DNA of 64,000 nucleotides, taken from positions 93,032,549-93,096,548 of the forward strand of contig CM053274.1 in the NCBI GenBank assembly GCA_028583415.1. The letters run 5' to 3'. Each line of letters opens with the position of its first letter. The first letter of the stretch is position 1. Positions 12,879 to 23,828 of this stretch are shown in pieces. Source of the DNA: Protea cynaroides. Its lineage: Eukaryota > Streptophyta > Magnoliopsida > Proteales > Proteaceae. The notes beneath the pieces were generated by a model, which worked only from the letters and a program-made list of their open reading frames with translations, did not search any database and was not told the DNA's origin. Made by a program: the position numbers and the translations under genes.

Positions 12879-12932
12879 CTTGCTCATATAGGGTTTCTCG
12901 TGGACCACTCTGCTCTATGATCTTTGAACCGG

Positions 12933-12940
12933 CTTTATAG
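12933..12940 (-). promoter_or_regulatory. TATA-like box of the MIR396b-type locus
   Basis: Minus-strand CTATAAAG in an ACCTATAAAGCC context, upstream of the CT-rich leader and the hairpin. Assignment is by position and sequence only. Confidence 0.5.
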
Positions 12941-13810
12941 GTAGATAGAGAGGTAGCTAGGAAGAGGAAGAAGAGGGTGAGAGGAAGCAGGAAGAGAATG
13001 TGTAGGGTTCACGCACAAATGCATGTTAAACACAATTTACCCACTTTGGTAGTGAGTGCGCAGTGGGGTAGATGTGTTACCTTAGATGGATGACTAGATG
13101 AGGGAGGCAGAGGGCCAAGACAAAAATAATTAAAGGGGGAGGGAGGGGGATGGGGAGGGGGGGTGCTTGCTGTCTTACACCAGCACAGGACCAATAGGAA
13201 TGTCTACAAAGGAATCTTGAGGGGAAGATGGTCATTTCATCCTCTTTTTGTGTTGAGATTGAGATGTAGGAGACATGTAAGTGGCGGTAGAGATATTTTC
13301 CATTAAAATAAAAGATAATATTTAGTACATGAGGCTCCCACCAATGTGAGGTTTGAGGAGGAACTTATGCACGTGGATTTACTTTTGTTTCACGGAAAGA
13401 CTGTTTTTAAATTCGAATTCATGAACACTTGATCATAATGAAACAATCTTACTATAGCACCAAAACTCACAATCTAAAAACATAATGGCATGTGATGAAC
13501 AACAATCTAAAAATCATCCTACTCACCTCCCACATGGTGCCATGTGATGAAGACCCCTTTCTTCCGATCCCCTCCCCTTGTTTTTTTTTGTGGGAAACGT
13601 AGGTGTGAGGGATGGGATGTGAAGGTGATTATGGTCCCCTCCAACCATTATATTGCTATACAATATTAAATGAGAAATTTATCAAAAAAAGAAAAGAAAA
13701 AAGAGCCCGGTTGGTTTTGTCCATATCTAAAAAAACTCTATTTTAATCTTAAAACAATTGGGTTTCCTGCCATTTCAACCACTACACTTGATTTTGTTTC
13801 TATGCATGAT
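12941..13810. other. Upstream of MIR396b-type locus, no gene recognised
   Basis: Presumed promoter side of the minus-strand MIR396b-type locus. Includes a G-rich tract at about 13130-13160. No coding signal recognised. Confidence 0.5.
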
Positions 13811-14594
13811 TAAGGGTGTCAAAATAAAACTGAACCCAAAAAAAGATTGATCGAGTTGAACTCTTATCCGTTTGATATTGGTTTTTGTTTTATTAGAAAC
13901 CAAAGAAAAAAATTCTATATTTTTATTTTAAGAGTAAATTATTGATATTTTTCTTGTAGTTTGCCCTTAAATTAGATACACCCTAAAATTTTCAAATAAT
14001 TTCAAAGACATCTCCTTAAATCAAAGTAAATTCCAAAAAAACCCACTCCGTTAGTGAATTTTCGTTAACTGACGACAAAAGTTAAAAGTTAGAATTTTAA
14101 TATATAAAATACCCTCCTGCATAAGTTAAATGTTTAAACCTCTCATTTACCTAAAATCACTCGGTTAGTGAATTTTCATTAACTTATGGGAGTGAGTTTT
14201 GTGTAAATGGAAGGTTTAAATGATGGTAAGGAGGGTATTTTAGGTATTAATATTCTAATTTTTAGCTTTTGTCATCAATTAACGGAAACTCACAAACAAA
14301 ATGGGTTTTCTTGGAATTTATTTTCATTTAAGATGATGTCTTTGAAATTGTTAGAAAGATTTAAGATATACCTTATGATTTAAGGGGGAGATACTTATAA
14401 TTTATTTTTATTTTAATATATGAAAAATTGAGACCAAACCAATAATAATAACTGAAACCAACTTGACCAATAGTTGACTGGTTGCCATTTTGATTTTACA
14501 GACAGAAGTCCTTATTGGCTGAAACAAACTGATATGAGAAAAACCTGGAAAAGAAGGTAAAAAATTGGACTGAATTTACCATTTGACACCCTCA
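13811..14594. mobile_element. hAT-like non-autonomous element with nested MITE
   Basis: The left end TAAGGGTGTCAAA is mirrored by the right end TTTGACACCCTCA, the terminal form of many plant hAT elements. Outside lie TGCATGAT (13803-13810) and ACTATGAT (14595-14602), which match at 5 of 8 positions and may be a decayed 8-bp TSD. No transposase is seen. A 472-bp palindromic MITE occupies most of the interior. Confidence 0.55.
13932..14403. mobile_element. 472-bp palindromic MITE
   Basis: The two halves are inverted copies of each other along almost the whole length. ATTTCAAAGACATC, AAATTCCAA and AAAATACCCTCCT on the left recur reversed on the right. The 13-bp string ATTTTTATTTTAA flanks both ends (13919-13931, 14404-14416), consistent with a TSD in AT-rich DNA. 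Confidence 0.8.
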
Positions 14595-15043
14595 ACTATG
14601 ATCAATCCTAATGTTTCTGATCGTTTGATTGATTGATATAAAACCCCACGCAATTCTGCATATGGGAAATAAAGATAAGGGATAAAATATGAAGGCTGTA
14701 ACGCTGGATCAGAGAAATATTAGATATTCTATTAAAATTAAAAAAAATAAGACATTTGGACTCTGTTTGTTTTGACGTATTAGTGTAAATGGACTCATAG
14801 GGAATCTGTGATGTAAAAGTTGAAAGGAGTTGGGAGTCTGATTGACTGATATGGACTGGTGGGTGATTGTGATAAGTGCCCGACCCATACGTCTCAACTC
14901 GGCCGGATATTAAAAGTTTCACGAGCAGTGAGTCCGGTTCTTATGTAGTTACGTGCATCCTCCACTTGATTCATCTCTGTCCGTAGGGTGTGGACCTGCC
15001 ACTAGGAGGGATCCCAGGCCCCGTACGGTGCAACGCAACTGTC

Positions 15044-15283
15044 GTATAGAAATCTTTTCTTTTGCCTAAGATTTGGAAGGAGATGGCCCGGATGGATGGT
15101 AGATACCTGACTCTCGGGTGAATCCGAACCCTCCAACGGAGCCGACACCAGAGCCAACAAGTTGAGTCGATAGGAGTGTCGGCTCAGATGGAAGACTCGG
15201 ATTCACCCTAGAGTCAATTGTCGATCATCCATCCGGACCACCAACTCTACTGTCAAATCTCAAACGGAGGAGAATGTGGATCC
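15044..15283. mobile_element. 240-bp Mutator-type hairpin MITE (family M1)
   Basis: Inverted halves share blocks such as GGATGGATG and CGGGTGAATCCGA/TCGGATTCACCC around a centre containing GCCGACAC. The right end is GTGGATCC. The flanks GCAACTGTC and ACGACTGTC match at 7 of 9 bases, as expected for an old 9-bp TSD. Same family as 19061-19296 and 45815-46050. Confidence 0.75.
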
Positions 15284-15767
15284 ACGACTGTCAATCTACC
15301 TCAGCTTCTTGACATTTACTTTCTTTCTCATTTTTGAATTTAATACAGGAATTCCTCTGTTGCTCAGTAATATTATACACCATAAGCCCATACTTCATTT
15401 CTGGCTGCCTGCAGATGAGCCGGAGTGGAGTGGATCAGACCAGACCCAACAAAAAAAAAAAAAAAAAAAAAAAAGCCTTACCCACCACACGCGGGGAGAT
15501 AGAACAACAATGTATGACCTGATCCCGTGATGTCACAAAGCTTTTGAAAGTTACCCGTCACTGTCACAAGCTGGTAGCCTGGTAGTACGTTAAAGAGCCG
15601 GCCGACGCATTTATGGAGGGATTTTTCTCATGGTCCACCCCCGGCCCGGTGTCAAGAAACACCATCGGCTCCAAAAGAGGAGGGAGATGGTACATAGGGG
15701 TAGGATGAAAATTTCATAAATAGGAAGAAGGGGTTTGGGTCGATCTGATGCCAGTGTCAAATAAAAA

Positions 15768-17483
15768 GAAAAATTGCATAGACACCCCTTCTACAATTGA
15801 GAAAATACACAGAAATATCTTGTCTTTATAAAAACTACACAGACTACCCTCTAACAATGCTTTTATATACTTTCATCCACACCGTTATTTACAATTTAAT
15901 AAGAGAATGCCAAAATTTTTTTTAAGACAAAAATACCCTTAATGAATATAAAATGACCTAAATGGATTTATCGTTAAGTTCTCCAAAAAAACTCTAAATT
16001 CATCTTTCTTCTCCACGAGTTGCCATTTTCTTTTCCAGAGCTCAGCGTTTTCTTCTCCGGAGTTATAATTCCAATCTGACAGTCAAAACCCTTGAGGCGT
16101 TGCGGTTATTCAAAAGGATAACAGGATCCCATCCCTTCCCAACACCCAACTGTAAATCTTTTATCGGTTAAACGGTCTCTGCAAAAAAAAAAAAAAAAAA
16201 GAAGCTTTTCATCTCCTCTGAAGCACCCCATATATATTAGAGTCATATAATCTCTGAATCAGAGGCAGGCGGACAGAACTCCATCCCAGATGGCACATTT
16301 GATTTCATCTTAGCGACTGACTTTCGAGTTTTCAAATTCATTGATTGATTTCTCTCTTTTCAATCCTTCAATCCTTCATCGACTGAAAAGAGGAATTTAT
16401 TCCTCATTCGTAAATTACAACTTGCAGTCTATTGCGGCTGGATTGACACATCAATAAGCAACACCTCTAGCAAAAACATCTCCGTCGTGAAACAGACTCT
16501 CCGTCAGCCAATAACCATCCCATCAACTACCTACCGGTAATATGGTTAAAACTCTGGCTTTTTCAGCAAGGAGACCCCACACTCTCCTGGATCTCCATCA
16601 TCAACAACACCACCAACACCAAATAGCCTTCGTTCAAGCAGATTTGGTCTCGCGAATCAACAAAATCTAAAGAAAAATCAAAAGGATTGCAACTGGCAAT
16701 TTTAATATCTGATTAAATCAAGATAGAACAGAAAGAGAGTCCTTGAGATGAATTTCTATTGCAATTGCAAGTTGGTTTCACTCTTCGCTTTCTCTCTCTC
16801 GCTTCACTGATGAATGGGAATGATGATGCCTGCGATTTGCATTATGCCACAGCTGGGCAAGTCGAGCTTCATCACGTTCTGTCTCCTCTATAAGCTTAAA
16901 TTCGATCGTCGAGGTTTGATGATGTTGCTGGAAAGAGACGATCTCGTAAAGAATCTTGTCGGATGTGTTATCGAAAGCGTCTTTCTCTCTTTCCAGCGGT
17001 GGGTATCGATTTCAACCCTCACATTGCCATGAATCTAGAAAATTTATTTGTTCTTGCGCAAAGGCACCAATTAATTTGGGGAAAATTTGGAATGTAGAGG
17101 AGATGGTTCCAACTTTTGGGGATGGTGAGATTCCACTCTCAATTTATTCCTTTATGTTTGTCCACCACCCTCAATTTGGAATGCAGCGGAGATGTTATGG
17201 GCGGACCAATTTATTGAAGAAAACGCTGAGCTCTGGAGAAGAAAACGACAACTCGTGGAGAAGAAAGATGAGAACTTAACAACAAACCCATTTAGATCAT
17301 TTTACATTCATTAAGGGTATTTTTGTCTTAAAAAAATTAATATTCTCAAATTAAGTTGTAAGTAATGGTGTGTGTGAGAGTGTATGGAAGCATTGTTAGA
17401 GGGGTAGTCTGTGTAACTTTTGTAAAGACAGGTTAGTTCTGTGTGTTTTCTTAATTGTAGAGGGGGTGTCTGTGTAATTTTTC
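15768..17483. mobile_element. MULE with long terminal inverted repeats, possible Pack-MULE
   Basis: Both ends read inwards through the same blocks in the same order, including CAGACTACCC, CTAACAATGCTT, AAGACAAAAATACCCTTAATG and AGAGCTCAGCGTTTTCTTC, giving TIRs of roughly 280-300 bp. TCAAATAAAAA flanks both ends (15757-15767, 17484-17494) and contains the TSD. The roughly 1.1-kb interior has no transposase. It may be captured host DNA, but I could not identify the source. The 72-residue and 107-residue frames inside are not recognisable. Confidence 0.85.
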
Positions 17484-17497
17484 TCAAATAAAAAAAA

Positions 17498-17773
17498 GGG
17501 AAAATTTCTTCCACCTCATACTTTTAAGGCAAAGTAACAAGTTTCCTTTTTTTTTTTTATATTATTTTTTTATTATATTATAAATTTTTAAAAAAGATTC
17601 TTTATAATTTTAAGGGTATTATTGTCATAAATATATTTGTGATGGTGAATCTCATCACCAAACAGATTGGGTGAGAATATTTTCAAAAGTAAGAGAGGTG
17701 GTTGACATTGTATGCCAAGTTGGAGTTGGTTGCCTTAAAAGTATAATTCAAAGGAGGTGGGAGAAATTTTCCC
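17498..17773. mobile_element. 276-bp Mutator-type MITE
   Basis: The left end GGGAAAATTTCTTCCACCTC is mirrored by the right end GAGGTGGGAGAAATTTTCCC (inverted match with one mismatch), and ACTTTTAAGGCAA recurs inverted further in. The flanks are A-rich, so the TSD is ambiguous. A lone right-end-like sequence of the same type lies at about 52297-52322. Confidence 0.8.
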
Positions 17774-18348
17774 TTAAAAAAGAAACCTTTTCTTGTTGAC
17801 ACCTGGATATTGGTGTCCTGTCAAATCGGCCCAAAATCTTCCCTATTTATGTAGTTCCCATCCTACCCCTATTTAAGGGTTACCCATAATACCATACTTT
17901 TGGTGCTTCAATCCCCGCCTCGTTTTTGGAATTTGTGTTAGACCCTGCAGCTCGTCTCAACTTGTGTAGTTGGGTGATCCAGCGGTTGGAGTTCTCCGCA
18001 TGCATATCAATACGTTGTTATGCGTACGGAATGAACTCTAGCCGTTGAATCATGGTTGGAAGGACAACTCAGCGCAAGACTAGCTCCTTCCATACCCTTC
18101 TTTCTTTGGACCGTGATCCTCTCTCTAGTTGCCATGCGACAATGTCTTGATGCCTTAGGAGAGGTTGGGATCCTCACCGCCAGCTTGGCAGCCAGATAGA
18201 GGATCCCTACGCTCTTTCTTTGTACACCAATGAGATTACATTCCTTAAAATGACACTTTTAACTCTACCAATTAGAAAGCCAGCAAGCAATGGCTATTGG
18301 CTGCACTGCTACCATTCCCACTGTCTGTTAGATATGTACCCAATAAGC
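17774..18348. other. Intergenic, no gene recognised
   Basis: No coding or RNA signal recognised. ATTGGCTGCACT occurs at about 18295 and again at about 18537, on either side of the next MITE. Confidence 0.5.
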
Positions 18349-18504
18349 GGATTGAGATTGTCTCCAGTCCCCCTAGTTGGTCCAGTCGTGAATGGATGGA
18401 CTGGAATCAAAGGGCGCATACCAATACATTGGGGGGGCGCTCTTGTGATTTTAGTCCATCCGTTCACGACTGGACTACTCGACGGACTGGAGACGATCTT
18501 TTTC
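18349..18504. mobile_element. 156-bp Mutator-type MITE (family M2)
   Basis: Perfect 10-bp flanking repeat CCCAATAAGC (18339-18348, 18505-18514). Inverted ends share TGTCTCCAGTCC and TCCAGTCGTGAA with their complements on the right. The centre holds CCAATACATTGGGG, which recurs in the related MITE at 55636-55786. Confidence 0.85.
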
Positions 18505-18514
18505 CCCAATAAGC

Positions 18515-19049
18515 TGCCCACTTGAAACACATGCAATTGGCTGCACTCTACTGGGACCCACATGAGAGAGCCAATGGTGTTTGCTATTTGGTTGGGCTGG
18601 TTGGGCTTCGATTGAAAAGACACTGAACCCAGGCTCAGCCCATTTACTGGGTCATTGATCAGTTATAAATAACCTACCTCATGTAAAATTGACAAACCTG
18701 GGATCAAGGTTTAAAATTTTGGAATCGGATACCGGATTGGTTTCCATCGATTCTGAATTGAATCGGATCAGAATAGGTTGGAATCGATCGAAAATTGTCA
18801 GATTTTTTTGGAGTTCTTGATCCTAAATACTCATAGATTTTGTTACAAGAGATAGTTAATTTTCACTTTTTTTTCTATTATTTTACTTAATAAAATAAAT
18901 AAAAAATGTTAAAAAAGAGGTTCAACTGTATTAATGATCAATTCAAAAGAGAGTTGTAAAGATCGGGTATAAATCGAAACGAGATTGGAGAATTCTGCTT
19001 TGAATCAGCCGATGCCATTTATTCTGATCCAATTTCTGAAAACATGCCT
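18515..19049. other. Intergenic with dispersed GAATCGGAT-type repeats
   Basis: About 18715-19015 is rich in GAATCGGAT- and ATCGATTC-like strings, a common diverged plant repeat. Similar strings occur near 24.0 kb and 36.2 kb. No gene seen. Confidence 0.45.
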
Positions 19050-19060
19050 GGGATACCCAT

Positions 19061-19296
19061 TTTCCAAATCCTCTCCTCCCAGAGGTTTGGGAGGAGGGGT
19101 GGCAACCCCGTTAGATGGCTGACACCTGAGGTTTGAATAAATCCGAGCCCTCCATCTGAGCCGACACCCCCTTGTCGGTTCAACTTGTCAGCTCGGATGG
19201 AGGGCTCGGTGAATCCGAGCCCCAGGTGTCGACCATCTAATGGGGTTGCCACGCCACCCCTCCTCTCGAACCTCTGGGAGGAGAGGATGTGGATCC
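19061..19296. mobile_element. 236-bp Mutator-type hairpin MITE (family M1)
   Basis: Perfect 11-bp flanking repeat GGGATACCCAT (19050-19060, 19297-19307). The ends AAATCCTCTCCTCCC and GGGAGGAGAGGAT pair, as do GCCCTCCATC and GATGGAGGGC further in. Its length equals that of the relative at 45815-46050. Confidence 0.88.
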
Positions 19297-21494
19297 GGGA
19301 TACCCATGTATCTTGCCTTGCATTTTTTTTTCTCTCGATTTAAGGTAGTTCATTTAATCTAGAAGTAGGGTGTAAGACCCGACTCCATGAACCCGATCTA
19401 AACCTTTCATTCATGCCGTAATAGGTCTTCCAATCATCACCGGGCCAGAAGGGATGAGCAGATGACAATCAGGTAGAAAAATGGACCTAAAAGTATGATA
19501 TTTTTCATACCGGTCTATGGTACCGATCGACCGGTATAGGCTGCGCAGGCAGATTACTTAGATTCGAAAATGGATCTCTGCGGGTCCTACTTTTTAAATT
19601 TCAAACCGAAGGACTTTCCTAATGTTAGGGGGCTTCCTAAACTCAACCCTAGCCTATATAAGGACCCCTAAAACTCCTTAAATCCCTTACATTGATTCTC
19701 ACAAACCCTAGAGAGGAGAAAGAGATTGAAGAAGGAGAAGAAGCTAAGGAAGGAGAAAGAAGAGCCGCCATTGCCGTTGGACGAAGAACACATTACCGCG
19801 AACCAACGGTAAGTGTTTAAACATTCCTCTACGTTAAGCGTTCTAGAATGGTTAGTCATGATTGGATCAATACCATGCAAGGCGAGGTATTGATCTAAAT
19901 CATATTTTATGTCAAACCCTAATCCAGTCGGTAAACCCTAGATTCAAGTTCTAGGTTGAAGATCATCAAAACTAGAACTTAAATGAAGTTGGAAACAACT
20001 CTAACTCAGTGCTCAGACCTAGAATGTGTAGGAGAAAGCCTAGAATCAATAAGGGGTGACTGACGGAAGGCGAGAACCGGGTGTATGGTCTTCTGGAGAC
20101 ATACCGGTCGACCATATCGGTCGCACCATATGCGACCGGTATCTCCCGAAGACTGGTTTATGGGAAAAGGTGCGACCGGTACCCACGACCGGTACCCGCG
20201 ACCGGTACTGTAAGACCCGTATCAAACTAACCCGGTCTTATCACCTTGAACCAGATTTACCCATCATGGTTGAGTCAAATAGACCAAGGGCGTGAAGGAG
20301 ATCGTGATCCCAGGTATCAAATCAACCCAAAAACACTTAAATTAGGGGGAGGGTCGGACCCCCCAAGACAGAAAGTCAGACCCTCTGTTTTACAGGGAGG
20401 GTCGGACACTTTAGGAAACCTAGGGTCGACGGGATCATCGACCCTCCCATCGACCCTCAGTTGCCGTCGAAACTGAAATTAGGAAATTTTCATAATTTCG
20501 ATTAGGATTCTTTCCTAATCTCAAAGGGACTTATTTTAGGATGTTTCTACTCTATTTAAAGGACGTCCCTAAGCCTCTTTCACTCCTTTTACAAACCTAA
20601 TTGAATTGAGAGAAAGAGAAGAGAAGGAAGAGAAGAAGAAGAGAAACAAGGAAGAGAAGTAAGCAAAAAGGAGAAGAGTTGCAGAGAAGGAGTATTCTTC
20701 TCAGGTATGGATACTAATTCCATGAGTTTCTACAGGCCTTAGGTTAGATAATGATGAGAGTGTGATCTCGGAGAAACTCAAACCGTCAACCCATGGTTAG
20801 GTTTTCATGGAAAATCATGGGAGAATACATGAAAGCTATATAGGTGGATGATTCATGGTTCTAGACCATGGAATGTATGTTGAATGGACTGTAGGAGCAT
20901 GCCATAGGACCCCAAACACGAAGAATGGATTAAAAGGAGAAAAATTGACCAAAACCACCGAGGGTCGCATAGAGGGTCGATGACCATCCGACCCTATGTG
21001 ATCCTGAGTATCGACCCTCAGGGTTCTGGAAGTCCAGATTTGGGGAGGGTCGCACCCAGGGTCGATCATGACTCCGACCCTACCTCCGACCCTCAGTTAA
21101 CAGAATGATTTTAAAAATTAGAATAAATTCTAATTAAATTTTATCGACTTTGTTAGGTCTTCTAGCAATATAATAACATTATAAAGGTGATTCTAAAGCT
21201 TGGAAGAGTATCTATTAGCAAGCTAAGGTGAGGAAACGGAACTCTAAACTAATTGGTTAATAACAAATTATTTTTTCTTTTCTTGAGTCCAATGCTATGC
21301 TTGATTCTATGCGACTATGTTTGTAATGTGCATACAACATGTTATCCAATATTTCTATTACTTGTTCATGCATATTTACTTTATTGTTTATAACATGATG
21401 ATGATGATGATGATAGGAATATGCATATGATTGTATGTGTGTGGTTGGTGTACTTGATGCGAGCGAGTATCAGGGGAGGTGTGATGAGAACGTC

Positions 21495-21929
21495 AATAAA
21501 CGTTAACCTTTGACGGGTCTCAGCACTTTAGCTCTATCTCTAACTCAAGTCTTGTGCATTGACATCGTCGTATCACCATTACTTTAGCAGAACTATTATG
21601 TCGTAGAGTATCAGGGAGGTGGTCTCGGTCCTTGTAGTCTCTGACTCTACCGGGGGGCCTTAGCTCTATCTCTATGGACATTCTGAGGGATGCTGGGGTG
21701 AGGCCTTGGATACACTATTTGACATTAGGATTGGTTAGTTGCGAGCCCAGTTTGCAAGCCCTCGCCAACAAGGGCTTACGTGTTGGTATGACACTATATA
21801 ACAATAAACGTTAACCTTTGTTGTATAATGTTCATGATTATGGTGGATGGGGACGACAATAAACGTTAACCTTTGGGCGGACTTCTACACCCTGTGTATA
21901 GAGGCGGAGTCAATAAACATTAACCTTTG
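21495..21929 (+). repeat. Four dispersed copies of an 18-bp motif in LTR B
   Basis: AATAAACGTTAACCTTTG occurs at 21495-21512, 21803-21820, 21858-21875 and, with one mismatch, 21912-21929. The matching region of LTR A has diverged versions or lacks it. Confidence 0.9.
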
Positions 21930-22063
21930 ATCACCCAACCTTTCTATTGCGCATTGCAAACTATAAACCAGACCAAAGATATGAATTGATTGCATGCATA
22001 TGTACTGTTGCATTGTTTTGTTTGCTTACTGAGCCATGATGTGTGCTCACCCCTCGACGTCGA

Positions 22064-22207
22064 ATATTTTTAGTTGATGATGCAGGTTATACCGTTGAAG
22101 ATTATGTAGATGCTCCAGTGTATGGGAACTTAGCGGCGATGGAAGTTGAAGCTGAAGTGGATACACATGACTCCTCTTGCGAGTGCAACTCATGTGTATT
22201 TGATTAG
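22064..22207 (+). CDS. Putative small peptide frame in LTR B
   Basis: I do not recognise this peptide. The frame is open from the TGA at 22037-22039 to a TAG ending at 22207. Its last 43 residues include DAGYTVEDYVDAPVYG and HDSSCECNSCV. The frame in LTR A at 23398-23541 has the same length from the aligned triplet and the same stop; 27 of 43 residues are identical, and 13 of those 27 use a different synonymous codon. TTTTTAG sits directly upstream in both, like a 3' splice site, so this may be a terminal exon. In this copy the aligned ATG is ATA. Function unknown, and it could still be chance similarity. Confidence 0.4.
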   Translation: MFLVDDAGYTVEDYVDAPVYGNLAAMEVEAEVDTHDSSCECNSCVFD

Positions 22208-23397
22208 ATATTTTCTTAGTTTTCTTCACTTGGATTTATTATGGACATGTATTTGATATTTATGTATGTCTCAGTTGATACAGAATAATTTTCTATTTAA
22301 ATATTAATATCACAGTAGATTCTCAGTTCATTTTACTATAAGACTTCTATTATTATATATTTACTCTGATTATGAATGTGGATGTATGGAGTTTAGATAA
22401 CACGGATACAACCTACTTGAGATTTTGGTTGAACCGTTGGTTTGTTAGCGGTTCATCACACCATTCTGAATAGTGCGAAATTGGGGTGTGACAGGTACCT
22501 GCGACCGGTATCCGCGATCGATTTGCTCTGTGAGAAGTGTTTTGACCTTGTTGGTTTTCGACCAACGTAAGCCCTAAGAAAAACTATTCTAACTCAACCC
22601 TAACATCGTGTAGGACCTTGTGATAACAAGTTTGGATTCTGTGACGCGGAGCAAGCTATCAATCAAGCATCAGGTAAGGGAATCAGACTTAAACCCTAAT
22701 AATTTAATAACAGTAAAATGTTGTTAATAATTATGATTCTATGGACTGATGTTTGTGCATACTCGCATGACATCTTTACTTTCAGTTATTATATTGTTCA
22801 TGCATACTCACTATGTTAGGATGTGACTGTTAGGTATGTGATTATTTTTGTTGGTGTGTGGAATGGGAAGGGCCTGGGGTCTGGGATCATTTCTCACACT
22901 AGCACCTTTTCGTATCGTTCTGTCTTAGCATGCTTGGTGCGGGTAGGGTATTAGGGGGAGAAAGTGGCACTATGGTCTCCGGCCTGAACACTAGACTCTA
23001 GCTCTATCTCTATGCCGTAGGGAGCTGTGCTGGGATAAGGCCTACTGTGATGACATTTAGGATTAGTTAGTTGCGAGCCCAATTTACAAGCCTTCGTCAA
23101 TAGGGGCTTATGTGTTGGTATGTGTAGGGTATTAGGGGAAGTGTTAGCGGTGTTTGATCATGACACTTTAGCTCTATCTCTATTCTATGGTGGGTGCATG
23201 TGGGACGATAGTGATGTTTGATCCATTGGGCGGCTTCATATACTCGTATATGGAGGTGCCGTGGCCGCCAATCCTTTCTATAACACATTGCAAACTTAAA
23301 ACCAGACCATAATGTGAATGTTACTCAAGCATAGGTTTGTTGCATTGTCTGATTGTCTTACTGAGTTAAGTTGTGAGCTCACCCTGTATATATATAC

Positions 23398-23541
23398 ATG
23401 TTTTTAGATGTTGATGCAGGTTATATTGTGGAGGACTACATGGATGCTCCGACGTATGGAGGTGTTGCTGCTTTAGAAGTGCAAGCAGGAAAGGACGAGC
23501 ATGACGCTTCATGCGAGTGCCCCTTCTGCGTATACCTCTAG
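23398..23541 (+). CDS. Putative small peptide frame in LTR A
   Basis: Here the aligned triplet is ATG, giving a possible 47-residue peptide beginning MFLDVDAGYIVEDYMDAP and ending with ASCECPFCVYL before TAG. It is acidic, with a CxCxxC cluster at the end, and has no signal peptide or membrane segment. There are no indels relative to the LTR B copy. Whether it is translated alone, spliced on as a last exon, or not expressed cannot be told from sequence. Confidence 0.42.
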   Translation: MFLDVDAGYIVEDYMDAPTYGGVAALEVQAGKDEHDASCECPFCVYL

Positions 23542-23828
23542 GATTTGTTTAGTTTATTTATTTATTTTCAGTTGGATTTACAATTGATGTAGACATTTAT
23601 TTACGTTTTGATGTGAAGAATAATTAGATATTTTATTTAAATTATCATTAGATAATTCAGTTCATTTAATTTAAGACTTTCGCTGTATTATATTATATTC
23701 TGATTATGGTTATGTGCAATGGTTTGTATGAGTGAACATGATCTTATTGAGATCCTAGTGTGAACCGTTGGTTCGATGACGATTCACTCACACTTCTGGT
23801 TCAGTCGGAATTGGGGTGTGACATAGGG

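Larger units (their letters stand above)
20209..22493 (+). mobile_element. Solo LTR B, nested in LTR A
   Basis: Starts TGTAAGACCCG and ends TTGGGGTGTGACA, with perfect TSD GGTAC (20204-20208, 22494-22498). At 2285 bp it is related to LTR A along its second half: CTTTAGCTCTATCTCTA and TTAGTTGCGAGCCCA occur in both. The middle differs, with GGGTCG/CGACCC arrays instead of GACCGGTA arrays. It inserted within an array of GACCGGTAC repeats of LTR A. It also contains four copies of an 18-bp AATAAACGTTAACCTTTG repeat. Confidence 0.9.
19371..23823 (+). mobile_element. Solo LTR A, Gypsy type (interrupted by LTR B)
   Basis: Starts TGTAAGACCC and ends TTGGGGTGTGACA, with perfect TSD TAGGG on both sides (19366-19370, 23824-23828). 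Removing nested LTR B and one TSD copy leaves about 2.16 kb. The end sequences and length suggest a Gypsy family such as Tekay/Del, but no internal coding region remains to prove it. A solo LTR is what recombination between the two LTRs of a full element leaves behind. It carries short GACCGGTA-type motif arrays and a terminal peptide frame at 23398-23541. Confidence 0.88.

Noticed and set aside
20056..21069. Frames of 76-79 residues in the nested LTRs
   Set aside because: Generated by GACCGGTA and GGGTCG motif arrays. They are not shared between LTR A and B, unlike the terminal peptide frame.
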